Part shown: positions 8,205 through 17,179 of the stretch, piece after piece
Layout of the letters: every line of letters starts with the position of its first letter
Numbering within the stretch: the stretch's first letter is position 1
Assembly (NCBI GenBank): GCA_024687165.1
Contig: JAILEY010000034.1
Location: forward strand, 1 to 34,704
Direction of reading: 5' to 3'
DNA from: Treponema sp.
GTDB taxonomy: Bacteria > Spirochaetota > Spirochaetia > Treponematales > Treponemataceae
DNA length: 34,704 nucleotides
Notes under the pieces: model-generated
Seen by the model: the letters and a program-made list of their open reading frames with translations, nothing else
The model's database searches: none
Told to the model about the DNA's origin: nothing
Translations under genes and position numbers: made by a program

Positions 8205-8282
8205 TTTTTGTAAAATGCACAATCCATAATCCTTAAATTAAAAATTGAAATTTAAAAGTAAGAATTATGAATTGTGAATATT

Positions 8283-9359
8283 TTATTTATCAAGTTCGCT
8301 GAACTTTTCTTCTTTTGCGTAAACGTTCAATGCATCGAGCATTTCGTCCATGTTACCCATCATGAATGAAGGAAGGTTGTGTACGCTTAAATTGATTCTG
8401 TGATCTGTAATTCTGTCCTGAGGATAGTTGTAAGTACGGATTTTTTCCGAGCGGTCTCCGTTTCCAACCATGTTCTTTCTTTGAGCGGAACGTTCTGCAT
8501 CTTTCTTGCTCTGTTCAAGATCAAAAAGTCTTGCGCGAAGAACCGACCATGCCTTTTCTTTATTTTTAATCTGACTTTTCTGGTCCTGCTGAATAACAAC
8601 GATTCCTGTTGGAATATGAGTCAAACGAACTGCAGAGTCTGTTGTGTTAACACACTGTCCGCCTGGACCACCTGCACGCATAACATCTACGCGTACATCG
8701 CCTGGGTTTATCTGAATGTCAGTTTCTTCTGCTTCAGGCAAAACTGCAACTGTTGCCGTTGAAGTTTGAAGACGGCCCTGGCTTTCTGTTGCAGGAACAC
8801 GCTGAACCCGGTGAACTCCTGATTCCCAGCGGATTGTTCCGTATACGAAGTTGCCTGAAATAGAAGTAACGATTTTGTTGAATCCGCCGACTTCAGTTTC
8901 CTGAGCTTCCATTGTTTCTGTTTTCCAGCCCTTTCGTTCTGCAAGATGACAGTACATTTCCCAAAGATCGCGTACAAAAAGTGAAGCTTCATCTCCACCT
9001 GCTGCCGATCTGATTTCAAGGATAATATTTTTTTCATCAAGAGGATCTGGAGGAATAAGTTTAAGCTTAATCTCTTCCTCAAGCTTCGGTTGTTTTTCTT
9101 CAAGTGTCTTAAGTTCTTCACGTGCCATTTCTTTCATTTCAATGTCATCTTCTGCCGTGATCATTTCTGTGGCATCTTTAATTCCTGAAAGCACTTTCTT
9201 GTATTCGTCATAAAGTGTGCAGACATCCGTAAGATATCCATTTTCGCGCATTGTGTCTTTGTATTTTTTCTGGTCTTTTACAAGCTCAGGATCCATAATG
9301 ATTTCCTGAAGTTCCTTGAGTCTTGCTTCACATTCGTCGAGTTTTTTGATTAAATCCAT
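8283..9359 (-). CDS. prfA: Peptide chain release factor 1
   Basis: Encodes 358 aa from ATG 9359, the usual RF1 length. RF1 reads UAA and UAG stop codons and triggers peptide release in the ribosome. The stop-codon recognition tripeptide PAT (residues 189-191, in RVPATESQGR) identifies RF1 rather than RF2, and the catalytic GGQ is at 233-235 (RAGGPGGQCVNTTDSAVRLT). The N-terminal coiled-coil domain is complete. The start is set by homology (MDLIKKLDECEARLKEL) and by a promoter 7 nt before the ATG. The downstream neighbour prmC encodes the enzyme that modifies the GGQ glutamine. Confidence 0.96.
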   Translation of the reverse strand: MDLIKKLDECEARLKELQEIIMDPELVKDQKKYKDTMRENGYLTDVCTLYDEYKKVLSGIKDATEMITAEDDIEMKEMAREELKTLEEKQPKLEEEIKLKLIPPDPLDEKNIILEIRSAAGGDEASLFVRDLWEMYCHLAERKGWKTETMEAQETEVGGFNKIVTSISGNFVYGTIRWESGVHRVQRVPATESQGRLQTSTATVAVLPEAEETDIQINPGDVRVDVMRAGGPGGQCVNTTDSAVRLTHIPTGIVVIQQDQKSQIKNKEKAWSVLRARLFDLEQSKKDAERSAQRKNMVGNGDRSEKIRTYNYPQDRITDHRINLSVHNLPSFMMGNMDEMLDALNVYAKEEKFSELDK

Positions 9360-9366
9360 AGCAGAA

Positions 9367-9395
9367 AATATAAAGGTTTTGAGGTAAAAAATCAA
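9367..9395 (-). promoter_or_regulatory. prfA promoter, predicted leaderless start
   Basis: On the minus strand: TTGATT (9395-9390), 17-bp spacer, TATATT (9372-9367), then 7 nt to the prfA ATG. No ribosome-binding site is present. It lies between the rarA stop and prfA. Confidence 0.55.
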
Positions 9396-9426
9396 TTGAG
9401 GCTAATCTGCAGAATTGTGTGAATGC

Positions 9427-11877
9427 TTAATTTTTTTCAAGAACAAATATGCAGTTTCGTGTTTTCCAGTTCAGTGTAAATTTTGCAGCGGTCTCATAAA
9501 ATAGATCCTTGAATCGTGCAAAAGCATTTTCTCCCATTTTTGAAAGAATAAATTTTGCGTAACCTGAGGAATCTTTGTTGAACCATTTCTGACATTCTTC
9601 CGTAGAAATTTTTCTTTTTTCTGTAATTAAAAAAGTCTTTGCAGCGCAGTTTAAACCTTCATCTTGAATGATTTTTGCTGCTGTTTTTTCATCCCAGTTG
9701 AAGAGTTCACTTTGAGGATCTTTGAAAAATTCTTTTTCTGCATTTTCGGCTTTTGTCAAAATATCATTATCTTCTTTTGAAATTTTAAGTTCCTTAAAAA
9801 GATTTTCTCTTATAAGCTGATTTAAGTGCTGCCCGCTTGATGGAATTCTCTGACTGATTACAACGCGTGCATCCTTGTTGAATAACGGAAAAAGTTCCTT
9901 GCTTCCATCTTCCACTTCAAGTGAAGAAAATGAAATGTCTTTTTTAGTTTTTTCAGTTCCGTCAAAAGCTTCTTTTATGGAAGAAGTAAATGCTTTTATG
10001 TCTTTAACAGATGCAAAAATATCGCGCGCAAATATTCTGTCAAATTCTGCATCAGGAATTTTATTCAGTGTGTGCCTGAAATTTTTATTTTCAAATAACG
10101 GAAGTTTTTCCTGTACAATAAGTTCCGGCTTATCAAGATCGCTGAGAGTTGAAGCATATTTTGAAAGAGTTTCTGCTGCTTTTTCGCTTCTGCAAATTCC
10201 GCAGGTTCTTCCTTCTGGAGTTGAGCGGATTAAATCAAAAAGCATAAGACCATCATCTGCATTTATAACAAGACATCTGTGATGGCGCAGAAGTTCTGCA
10301 CTTTCTTTCATTGAATTTTTTATCTGTGCAAGAACATCAGCCTTATTTAGATCTGTGCGTTTTCTCCATAAAGTTTCGGCCTTGTTAAGATTATTGTCTC
10401 TGCTTAAATCTTTGGGACTGTAAGTTAAATTTTCTTCAGTCTTCTTAAAACCGTTAAAGTGACCTGTTGCATTCCACCAGTCTGAAACAGGATTTACCAT
10501 CAGACCTTTCTGATTTTCTTCATCTGTGTTTGCACCTTCAAGAATTGCTGCAATCTGAATTTCCCTTCGAGCAATTACTTCATCGCGGATTGTTTTTTCG
10601 TAGCCCTGATCCTGCGGTGTATAAAAAACTCTTCCGGTAAGTGTGTCCGGTAAATACTGCTGAGCAACCCAATGATCCCGGTATGCATGAGGATAAAGAT
10701 AACCTGCACCATGACCAAAGCCTTCTGCATCTCTTGAAGCATCCTTTAAGTGATTTGGAACATCTGCATCTTCCTTTTCAACTGCGCTCATTGCATCAAA
10801 AAATGCCATGCTTGAATTTGATTTTGGAGCAGTCGCAAGATAAAGAGCCGCATGTGCTAAAAAATAATTTCCTTCAGGAAAACCAACTCTGTCAAAGGCT
10901 GTAGCACAACTTTCAACAACAGAAATCGCATGCGGATCTGCAAGCCCTGTATCTTCACAGCTTGAAATCAGCATACGTCTGAAAATAAAATGAGGATCTT
11001 CTCCTGCCTTTACCATTCGTGCAAGCCAGTAACATGCGGCATCCGGATCACGACCTCTTAAACTTTTTATAAATGCGCTGATTATGTCGTAATGATAATC
11101 TCCGTCTCTGTCATAAAGAACAACTTTTTTCTGAATAGATTCTTCTGCTGTCTCTTTGCTTATGTAGATTGTGCTTCCGAATGATGGAGGCCAGTGTTCA
11201 GGAGTAGTTTCAACTGCAAGTTCAAGTGCATTCAAAAGACTTCGTGCGTCCCCGTTTGCAGTTTCTACAAGATGTTCAAGCGCTCCGTTTTCAAATTCAA
11301 CTTTCCAGTGTCCGTAGCCTCTTTCAACATTTTTAAGTGCCTGCCATGCTGCTTTTGTTAAATCTGATTTTTCAAGCGGCTTAAGCTGAAATACACGGCT
11401 TCTTGAAACAAGAGCTTTGTTTACTTCAAAAAAAGGATTTTCAGTTGTTGCACCGATAAGAATAATTGTACCATTTTCTACCCAAGGCAAAAGTGCATCC
11501 TGCTGACTTTTATTCCAGCGGTGAACTTCATCTACAAAAAGAATTGTTTTTCTGTTGTAAAGATTTTTCTGCTGTTCTGCTTCTGCAATTGCTTCCCGGA
11601 TATTTGCAACTCCTGTGAGTACGGCATTGAGTGTAATAAATGCAGAGCTTGTGTGATTTGCAATAACTCGGGCGAGAGTAGTTTTTCCAGTTCCCGGAGG
11701 TCCGTAGAAAATTACTGAGGTAAGCTGGTCAGCCTGAATTGCACGGCGTAAAAGACGACCTTTACCTACAATGTGATCCTGACCGATATATTCATCTAAA
11801 GTCTGTGGTCTCATTCGTGACGCAAGAGGTTCGTGTTCATTCTTTGCTGTTGATTCAAAAAGATCAGCTGATTTCAT
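9427..11877 (-). CDS. rarA: RarA/MgsA AAA+ ATPase with long C-terminal fusion (methyltransferase-like)
   Basis: Encodes 816 aa, almost twice the ~440 of ordinary RarA. Residues 1-445 are a complete Rar[18 protein letters not shown], Walker A GPPGTGKT (59-66), Walker [10 protein letters not shown] (112-120), sensor-1 GATTEN (142-147), then the MgsA C-terminal region ([40 protein letters not shown]). RarA acts at stalled replication forks with SSB. Residues ~495-816 form an extra domain with [16 protein letters not shown] (536-551), which resembles the first strand and glycine loop of a Rossmann methyltransferase. RarA proteins with a C-terminal domain of unknown function are known in some lineages such as cyanobacteria. 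The RarA part is certain; the nature of the extension is uncertain. Confidence 0.9.
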   Translation of the reverse strand: MKSADLFESTAKNEHEPLASRMRPQTLDEYIGQDHIVGKGRLLRRAIQADQLTSVIFYGPPGTGKTTLARVIANHTSSAFITLNAVLTGVANIREAIAEAEQQKNLYNRKTILFVDEVHRWNKSQQDALLPWVENGTIILIGATTENPFFEVNKALVSRSRVFQLKPLEKSDLTKAAWQALKNVERGYGHWKVEFENGALEHLVETANGDARSLLNALELAVETTPEHWPPSFGSTIYISKETAEESIQKKVVLYDRDGDYHYDIISAFIKSLRGRDPDAACYWLARMVKAGEDPHFIFRRMLISSCEDTGLADPHAISVVESCATAFDRVGFPEGNYFLAHAALYLATAPKSNSSMAFFDAMSAVEKEDADVPNHLKDASRDAEGFGHGAGYLYPHAYRDHWVAQQYLPDTLTGRVFYTPQDQGYEKTIRDEVIARREIQIAAILEGANTDEENQKGLMVNPVSDWWNATGHFNGFKKTEENLTYSPKDLSRDNNLNKAETLWRKRTDLNKADVLAQIKNSMKESAELLRHHRCLVINADDGLMLFDLIRSTPEGRTCGICRSEKAAETLSKYASTLSDLDKPELIVQEKLPLFENKNFRHTLNKIPDAEFDRIFARDIFASVKDIKAFTSSIKEAFDGTEKTKKDISFSSLEVEDGSKELFPLFNKDARVVISQRIPSSGQHLNQLIRENLFKELKISKEDNDILTKAENAEKEFFKDPQSELFNWDEKTAAKIIQDEGLNCAAKTFLITEKRKISTEECQKWFNKDSSGYAKFILSKMGENAFARFKDLFYETAAKFTLNWKTRNCIFVLEKN

Positions 11878-11884
11878 GGCTTTG

Positions 11885-11914
11885 ATTATATCATATGGAG
11901 CTGCCTTGTGCCAT
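11885..11914 (-). promoter_or_regulatory. rarA promoter, predicted leaderless start
   Basis: On the minus strand: ATGGCA (11914-11909), 18-bp spacer, extended -10 TGATATAAT (hexamer 11890-11885), then 7 nt to the rarA ATG. The protein N-terminus is conserved from that Met, so the start is not in doubt and no Shine-Dalgarno sequence is possible. Confidence 0.6.
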
Positions 11915-11927
11915 GAGGTTTAAAATG

Positions 11928-11959
11928 AAAAAAGGATTGCCATTTTACTGACAATCCTT
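11928..11959 (-). terminator. Intrinsic terminator of the lipoprotein gene
   Basis: On the minus strand AAGGATTGTC (11959-11950) pairs with GGCAATCCTT (11941-11932), a 10-bp stem with one G-U and an 8-nt loop, followed by a run of six T (11933-11928). It lies just after the lipoprotein stop at 11977. Confidence 0.8.
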
Positions 11960-11976
11960 CTTTTTGCAGATGACTT

Positions 11977-13143
11977 TTAGTCTCCGTCTACGTTCCAGTT
12001 TCCGCGGCCCGGGTAGTATGCGTAAAGTCCCATGTCGCGCCAGGTATCAGAACTTGAACCGATTGAACCGTAAATTGTATTTACAATGTATTCATCTGTT
12101 GCACCTTCATTCTTTGAAGAATCAAGTACAAACGTTACATATACATGTTCTGAAACAATCGAATTTCCGTTGTTGCTGAACTTAGATTTGCCTGTAGGCT
12201 CTTTTGCTGAATTAAGATTTACAAGATGAATACCGTTTGTAGTTCCTACAAGAAGCTTGTTTGCCATACAGCTGATTGAAAGAAGATATCCTTCATCTAC
12301 ATCAATTGAATCATAATCTGTTATTTCTGTTACGTCCTTTTTACCGGATGCTGCTGATAATGTAGCATAGTACAGATAATCTGATTTTCCGTCTGAATCA
12401 ATATTTGCAGTTCCGTCTTTATTTTTGTCTGAATAAACTTTTGAAAAATAGATGTAAGTGCCGTTTGTTGCAAGTGCGTAATATTTTGAGAAAAGGTCAC
12501 CGGAGCCTGCTTTTACGGCTGTAACACTTTCTCCGTCTACTCCGGAAACTGCATCAGATGGAGCAGAGAGATTTCTGATTTCGAATGAACCGTTTGATTT
12601 TCTGACTCTTGCGTATGCATTTCTTCCTGATGCTGCACCAGAAAGACTTCCGTTTGTATCAGCTGCTGGAAGAGCCTGGTTGTCAAAAATCCATTTTGGT
12701 TCAGCGCCGTCAAAATCAACTTTTGTCCATGAAGAACCGTCTGTAGTTTTGAATACGGCTGAATCTTTTATTGTCTGTCCGCCTTCGTTGTCTTCTTTCC
12801 ATGTTATTACAAGTGCATAAAGATAACTTGCGTCTGAGGCCAGTCCCCATACAATGGAAGGAGCTTCTGTACCTGAACTTAAAGTCGGCTTGTCAATTTT
12901 AGACCACTGCTTGTTGTATTTTCCTGTAGAATAAGATGATTCTGCAGTTTTCTTATAAATTTTTCCGTTTGCTGCGTAAAGGTTCCCGTTAAAATAAACA
13001 ATCTTCTGAACTTCTTTTAGACCGTTTCTATCAAGTGGAACTTCATTATCAATCATGCCGTAGATATTGTCGTGACATGAAGTTAATGTAAAACATGCTG
13101 CAACGGCAAGAATTGAAAGTGCTTTTGTAATTATTTTTTTCAT
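11977..13143 (-). CDS. Hypothetical lipoprotein, possible beta-propeller
   Basis: Encodes 388 aa. The signal peptide (MKKIITKALSILAVAACF) ends in LTSC, a lipobox. The mature part has repeated segments of the type YFNGNLYAANGKIYK, SDASYLYALVITW, TNGTYIYFSKVY and MANKLLVGTTNGIHLVNL, which read like blades of a beta-propeller. No catalytic motif is seen. The start has GGCGG 6 nt upstream. It follows the OmpW-like gene after 13 nt, so the two are probably co-transcribed and both destined for the envelope. The function is unknown. Confidence 0.65.
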   Translation of the reverse strand: MKKIITKALSILAVAACFTLTSCHDNIYGMIDNEVPLDRNGLKEVQKIVYFNGNLYAANGKIYKKTAESSYSTGKYNKQWSKIDKPTLSSGTEAPSIVWGLASDASYLYALVITWKEDNEGGQTIKDSAVFKTTDGSSWTKVDFDGAEPKWIFDNQALPAADTNGSLSGAASGRNAYARVRKSNGSFEIRNLSAPSDAVSGVDGESVTAVKAGSGDLFSKYYALATNGTYIYFSKVYSDKNKDGTANIDSDGKSDYLYYATLSAASGKKDVTEITDYDSIDVDEGYLLSISCMANKLLVGTTNGIHLVNLNSAKEPTGKSKFSNNGNSIVSEHVYVTFVLDSSKNEGATDEYIVNTIYGSIGSSSDTWRDMGLYAYYPGRGNWNVDGD

Positions 13144-13156
13144 TTTTTACCGCCGT

Positions 13157-13813
13157 TTAGAAAATATATCTTGCTACAAGATCGATTGTTGTGTAATGAC
13201 CCATTCTGTTTTCTGCATTCTTATCGTAGAGTGCGCAGAACTGAGGCATAAACATATAACTTGCTTCAAGCCCAAGAGACCAGCTTTCTGTTACTCTGTA
13301 ATGAGCTCCACCGCCGAGCTTGAGTACAAGCCCCGGGAAGTAGTGCTGGCTGTTGAAGTTTTCCCATGCAAATCCGATTCCTGCTGTAATAGGAAATTCA
13401 AATTTTTCTTTTGTAAACTGGTATGTTCCTTCAAAAATTACAGGTACATAATTAAACACATGGCTTCCGATTGAAACATTAAAGCCGAAACCTACATCTA
13501 CACCAAGTGCAATGTTGTTTGTAATAAAGTAGTGGTAGCCGAGAAATCCGATTCCGCCGATTTTAAGCTGACTTTTGTCCTTCTGAAAAAGACTTGAAAA
13601 ATCAGGGAAATTCATTGGAAAATCAACTCCAAGACTGATTCTGATGTACTGATCGCCTGCTAAAGTCGTACCGAATTCAAATCCGGATGTATCATCATCA
13701 CCTTCTATGTATTCATCTTCTGCCTGATTCGACTGTGTGTTTTCTGCTGCTTCCTGAGCGTAAATGCATGAAAAAGAAACCATCATGCACAACAGGATTA
13801 AAAAACGTTTCAT
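13157..13813 (-). CDS. OmpW-like 8-stranded outer-membrane beta-barrel protein
   Basis: Encodes 218 aa from ATG 13813, chosen because AAGGA lies 7 nt upstream and a clean signal peptide follows (MKRFLILLCMMVSFSCIYAQ, cleavage after AQ). An acidic linker precedes a series of alternating amphipathic strands (YIRISLGVDFPM, GIGFLGYHYFI, NIALGVDVGFGFNV, FPITAGIGFAWENF, WSLGLEASYMFMP), and the protein ends in VARYIF, a C-terminal aromatic residue typical of BAM substrates. Size and pattern match OmpW-type barrels, for which homologues have been proposed in Treponema. It is divergent from folD and upstream of the lipoprotein. Ligand or pore function is not inferable. Confidence 0.65.
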   Translation of the reverse strand: MKRFLILLCMMVSFSCIYAQEAAENTQSNQAEDEYIEGDDDTSGFEFGTTLAGDQYIRISLGVDFPMNFPDFSSLFQKDKSQLKIGGIGFLGYHYFITNNIALGVDVGFGFNVSIGSHVFNYVPVIFEGTYQFTKEKFEFPITAGIGFAWENFNSQHYFPGLVLKLGGGAHYRVTESWSLGLEASYMFMPQFCALYDKNAENRMGHYTTIDLVARYIF

Positions 13814-13959
13814 ATTTTTTTCCTTGATGTTTTTTTTATATGGCAATTTATCTTGTTTTTTTATAAGATGTTGCTCAAGTATACTTATTTTGCCCTGAAT
13901 ATTCAACTCAGGCAATTTCTACTATATTTACAAATAATTCTTTTACGGGAAGGTTACAG

Positions 13960-14835
13960 ATGAGTGCAAAAATTATCGACGGAAAACAGATTGCTGCTGA
14001 AGTAAAGGCAGATGTTGCAAAGAAAGTTTCAGAACTTAAAGCAAAAGGAATTACACCTTGTCTTGCTGTTATTCTTGTCGGTGATAATCCTGCAAGTGTA
14101 AGCTACGTTACAGGAAAAAGAAAGGCTCTTGAAGAAGCTGGGATGGCAGACAGAAGTGTTGTTCTTCCTGCAGATACTACAGAAGAAGCTTTGCTTAAAC
14201 TTATTGATGAACTTAACAACGACAAAACAGTTCACGGAATTCTTGTTCAGCTTCCTCTTCCAAAGCATATCGATGAAAAGAAAGTTACAAATGCAATCAT
14301 TCCTGAAAAAGATGTTGACGGCTTCCATCCTGTAAATGTTGGAAAACTTGTTACCGGTGAAAAAGGATTTTTGCCTTGTACTCCAAACGGAATTACTGTT
14401 CTTCTTAAAAAAATGGGCGTTGAAACAAGCGGAAAAAATGTTGTTGTTGTTGGCCGCTCAAATATCGTAGGAAAACCTATGGCACTTCTGATGCTCAGAA
14501 AAGAATTCAATTCAACAGTAACAATCTGTCATACAGGAACAAAAAATCTTGCTGATTATACAAAGAATGCAGATATTCTTATTGTTGCAAGCGGAAAACC
14601 ATCTACTGTTACAGCAGACATGATTAAAGAAGGGGCTTGTGTAATCGACGTTGGTGTAAACAGAATTCCTGACAGTACAAAAAAGAGCGGATTCCGTCTT
14701 GTAGGTGATGTTGATTTTGAAGGCGCAAAAGAAAAGGCTTCATTTATTACACCTGTTCCAGGCGGAGTTGGTCCTATGACAATTGCAATGCTCATTTACA
14801 ATACACTTGAATCTGCTGAAAATAATGTGAACTGA
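13960..14835 (+). CDS. folD: Bifunctional methylenetetrahydrofolate dehydrogenase / cyclohydrolase
   Basis: Encodes 291 aa. It interconverts 5,10-methylene-, methenyl- and 10-formyl-THF in one-carbon metabolism. Visible signatures: [13 protein letters not shown] (catalytic Tyr/Lys), [28 protein letters not shown], the NADP-binding [14 protein letters not shown], and [15 protein letters not shown]. The start has GGGAAGG 6 nt upstream. It heads a run of three tightly packed genes: folE2 begins 1 nt after its stop, then miaB. Confidence 0.97.
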   Translation: MSAKIIDGKQIAAEVKADVAKKVSELKAKGITPCLAVILVGDNPASVSYVTGKRKALEEAGMADRSVVLPADTTEEALLKLIDELNNDKTVHGILVQLPLPKHIDEKKVTNAIIPEKDVDGFHPVNVGKLVTGEKGFLPCTPNGITVLLKKMGVETSGKNVVVVGRSNIVGKPMALLMLRKEFNSTVTICHTGTKNLADYTKNADILIVASGKPSTVTADMIKEGACVIDVGVNRIPDSTKKSGFRLVGDVDFEGAKEKASFITPVPGGVGPMTIAMLIYNTLESAENNVN

Positions 14836-14836
14836 A

Positions 14837-15634
14837 ATGATAGACATACAGAATAGCATTGATGAAAGGGAAGTTCCTCTTAAAAAAGTCGGCGTGCGGA
14901 ATGTTGAATATCCTGTCTGTGTTCTGGATAAAAAACATAAGGTTCAGAATACGACGGCAAGGGTAAATCTTTTTGTGAATCTGCCACATCATTTTAAAGG
15001 AACTCACATGAGCAGATTTATAGAAGTCTTCCATAAATATAAAGATGATATTTCGATCAACCATTTTATGGAGATGCTTGAGGAAATCCGCACAAAGCTT
15101 ACGGCAGAAAAATCCTTCGGTGAAATTTCGTTTCCTTATTTTATTGAGAAAGAAGCTCCTGTTTCAAAATCAAAAGGAATCATGAAATATTTGTGCACTT
15201 ACGAGGCAGAAGTTTCTGAGAGTGAAAAAAAATTTTATCTTGAAGTAAAAGTCCCTGTTACAACTTTATGTCCGTGCTCAAAAGCAATTTCTCAGTACGG
15301 CGCACACAATCAGCGTGGAACTGTAACTGTTAAAGTTTTATACAAGGATTTTTTCTGGCTTGAAGATTTAATTGATGCTGTTGAAAAATCAGCTTCTGCT
15401 CCTTTGTATTCAGTTTTAAAAAGACAGGATGAAAAATTTGTTACGGAGCAGGCTTACGATAATCCGCGGTTTGTGGAAGATGTTGTAAGGGAAGTTTATA
15501 TTGCACTTAAAAATTTTGAAGGCGGCGGAAAATTCAGATGGTTCAGCATAGAAGCAGAAAATGAAGAAAGCATTCATGCACACAACGCTTATGCTTACAC
15601 AGATTCTGATGCACCGCTTGTTTCGCAGGAATAA
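14837..15634 (+). CDS. folE2: GTP cyclohydrolase IB (GTP cyclohydrolase FolE2)
   Basis: Encodes 265 aa. It converts GTP to dihydroneopterin triphosphate, the first step of folate synthesis. The FolE2 signature is intact: CPCSKAISQYGAHNQRG (residues 145-161, with the conserved Cys pair) and HHFKGTHMSR (51-60). Type IB enzymes do not require zinc, unlike FolE, and can use Mn or Fe; in several bacteria they replace FolE under zinc limitation. Here the gene sits 1 nt after folD, so it looks like the constitutive folate enzyme. No zincless-paralogue regulation is visible. Confidence 0.96.
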   Translation: MIDIQNSIDEREVPLKKVGVRNVEYPVCVLDKKHKVQNTTARVNLFVNLPHHFKGTHMSRFIEVFHKYKDDISINHFMEMLEEIRTKLTAEKSFGEISFPYFIEKEAPVSKSKGIMKYLCTYEAEVSESEKKFYLEVKVPVTTLCPCSKAISQYGAHNQRGTVTVKVLYKDFFWLEDLIDAVEKSASAPLYSVLKRQDEKFVTEQAYDNPRFVEDVVREVYIALKNFEGGGKFRWFSIEAENEESIHAHNAYAYTDSDAPLVSQE

Positions 15635-15636
15635 TT

Positions 15637-17013
15637 ATGACTTATTTTATTGAAAATTACGGCTGTGAAATGAACATTGCTGAGTCTGCAGCCGTTGAAC
15701 AGATATTGATTAAACGCGGCTGGAAAAAAGCAGATGATGTTCAACTTACAGATCTTGTTATTATAAATACCTGTTCTGTCCGCGGAAGTGCAGAAGAGCG
15801 AATCTTTGGCCGTCTTGGATTTTTTACAGGATTAAAGAAAGTACGCAAGTGTTCACCGGACGCAAAATACCGTCACATGGAAACAGCAGCTGAATATGTA
15901 AAAAAGAACGGACCTGTTCCGCTTACTGTAATCGTGATGGGGTGCATGGCAGAGCGTCTTTTAAAAGAATTAAAAAAAATGTGGCCTGTTGTTGATTATG
16001 TTGTGGGAACTTTTGGAAAAGAAAAGTTTAATGAAATCATTCCTGCAATTGAAAAAAATGATGTCTATGAAATGGGCGAAATTGAGCCTGTTTATAAATT
16101 TGCAGAAAGTTATTACGAAGAAAATGCATTCAGCACTTTTGTTCCGATTATGCATGGCTGTAATAATTTCTGTACGTACTGCATAGTTCCGTATCTTAGA
16201 GGCAGGGAAATCAGCAGAAGTGTAAATGATATTCTTCATGAGCTTGATATTCTCTCTGAAAGAAAGGTTCGTGAAATCTGTCTGCTTGGTCAGAATGTAA
16301 ACAGCTACAATGATAACGGCGTAAAATTTCCTCAGCTTCTAAAAATCATCAGTAAGCATCTTGATGAAATAAAATCTTCAATAGAATGGATAAGGTTTGA
16401 ATCAAGTCATCCGAAAGATTTCAGCGATGAACTGATTGAAGTTATAAAAACAGACAGAAAAATCTGCCGCGGAATTCATCTTGCAGTTCAGCATGGTTCG
16501 AGTGAAGTTCTGCGCCGTATGAACAGAAAGTACACAAGGGAAGATTATATCAGTCTGATTAAAAAACTAAGGGAATCAGTTCCGGATGTTGAAGTTACAA
16601 CTGACATCATGCTGGGCTTCCCGGGAGAAACAGAAGCGGAATTTGAAGAGGCATATTCTTTGATGAAAGAAATTGAATACGAAAGTGCCTTCATGTACTT
16701 TTATAATCCGCGCGAAGGAACTCCTGCAGAAAAAATGGAAAATCAGGTTCCGCTTGAAATTAAAAAGGAAAGACTTCAGAAGATTATAGACCTTCAGCTT
16801 GAAATTACACAGAAGGTTATGAAACGTCGTGTAGGAAAAACTATAAAGGTTCTTGCAGATATTGTTTCAAAAGATAATCAGAATGAGCTTCTTGGAAAAA
16901 CTGAACAGAATGAGCGTGTTGCATTTAAGGCTGATCCGAAATTAATCGGAAGTTTTGTAACTGTAAAACTTGAAAGTCTGAACGGCAATACATTTAAGGG
17001 AACATTGGTTTAG
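15637..17013 (+). CDS. miaB: tRNA-2-methylthio-N6-dimethylallyladenosine synthase
   Basis: Encodes 458 aa. This radical-SAM methylthiotransferase adds the 2-methylthio group to i6A37 of tRNAs. The first [4Fe-4S] cluster ligands are Cys10 (YGC), Cys46 (NTCSVR, typical of MiaB rather than RimO) and Cys103 (MGCMAER). The radical-SAM CNNFCTYC is at 175-182. A TRAM domain ends the protein. An insertion of ~25 residues (about 68-95) separates the second and third cluster cysteines. It begins 2 nt after folE2. The stop codon TAG lies inside a 16-bp direct repeat that recurs 96 bp downstream. Confidence 0.95.
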   Translation: MTYFIENYGCEMNIAESAAVEQILIKRGWKKADDVQLTDLVIINTCSVRGSAEERIFGRLGFFTGLKKVRKCSPDAKYRHMETAAEYVKKNGPVPLTVIVMGCMAERLLKELKKMWPVVDYVVGTFGKEKFNEIIPAIEKNDVYEMGEIEPVYKFAESYYEENAFSTFVPIMHGCNNFCTYCIVPYLRGREISRSVNDILHELDILSERKVREICLLGQNVNSYNDNGVKFPQLLKIISKHLDEIKSSIEWIRFESSHPKDFSDELIEVIKTDRKICRGIHLAVQHGSSEVLRRMNRKYTREDYISLIKKLRESVPDVEVTTDIMLGFPGETEAEFEEAYSLMKEIEYESAFMYFYNPREGTPAEKMENQVPLEIKKERLQKIIDLQLEITQKVMKRRVGKTIKVLADIVSKDNQNELLGKTEQNERVAFKADPKLIGSFVTVKLESLNGNTFKGTLV

Positions 17014-17119
17014 CGAGTTTTCATGGTTTTGCATCGCAAAACGGACACGGACTGTGGCCGAATGAAAACTCGGGTTTTGAAAGGCCGCAGGACTTTCAAA
17101 TACGTTTAGCGAGTTTTCA
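17008..17119. repeat. Palindromic repeat element with 16-bp flanking direct repeats
   Basis: GTTTAGCGAGTTTTCA occurs at 17008-17023 (spanning the miaB stop) and at 17104-17119. Between them are three stems: CGAGTTTTCAT (17014-17024) with ATGAAAACTCG (17062-17072); GTTTTGC/GCAAAAC (17026-17042); and TTTGAAAG/CTTTCAAA (17076-17100). The core motif therefore appears three times, alternating in direction. There is no T-run, so it is not an ordinary terminator. The right copy supplies the -35 of the tyrS promoter. Confidence 0.75.
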
Positions 17120-17142
17120 GTGATGTTGAATTCTGCTATAAT
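17114..17142 (+). promoter_or_regulatory. tyrS promoter
   Basis: TTTTCA (17114-17119), 17-bp spacer, extended -10 TGCTATAAT (hexamer 17137-17142). The -35 is the end of the right-hand copy of the 16-bp repeat. Confidence 0.55.
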
Positions 17143-17179
17143 TACCCTGCTTAAAATAATTAAACATAAGGAAGAAAAT

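Noticed and set aside
8400-8762. Cys-rich plus-strand frame opposite prfA
   Set aside because: Antisense to the GGQ and PAT region of RF1; no independent coding signal.
14837-15634. FolE2 as a Zur-controlled backup for a zinc-dependent FolE
   Set aside because: It is embedded 1 nt behind folD with no promoter or operator of its own, and no second folE is visible in the window, so it looks constitutive.
17120-17179. A 20-residue N-terminal extension of TyrS
   Set aside because: The upstream ATG at 17120 lies between -35 and -10 of the promoter, and the ATG at 17180 has a good ribosome-binding site and the conserved start.
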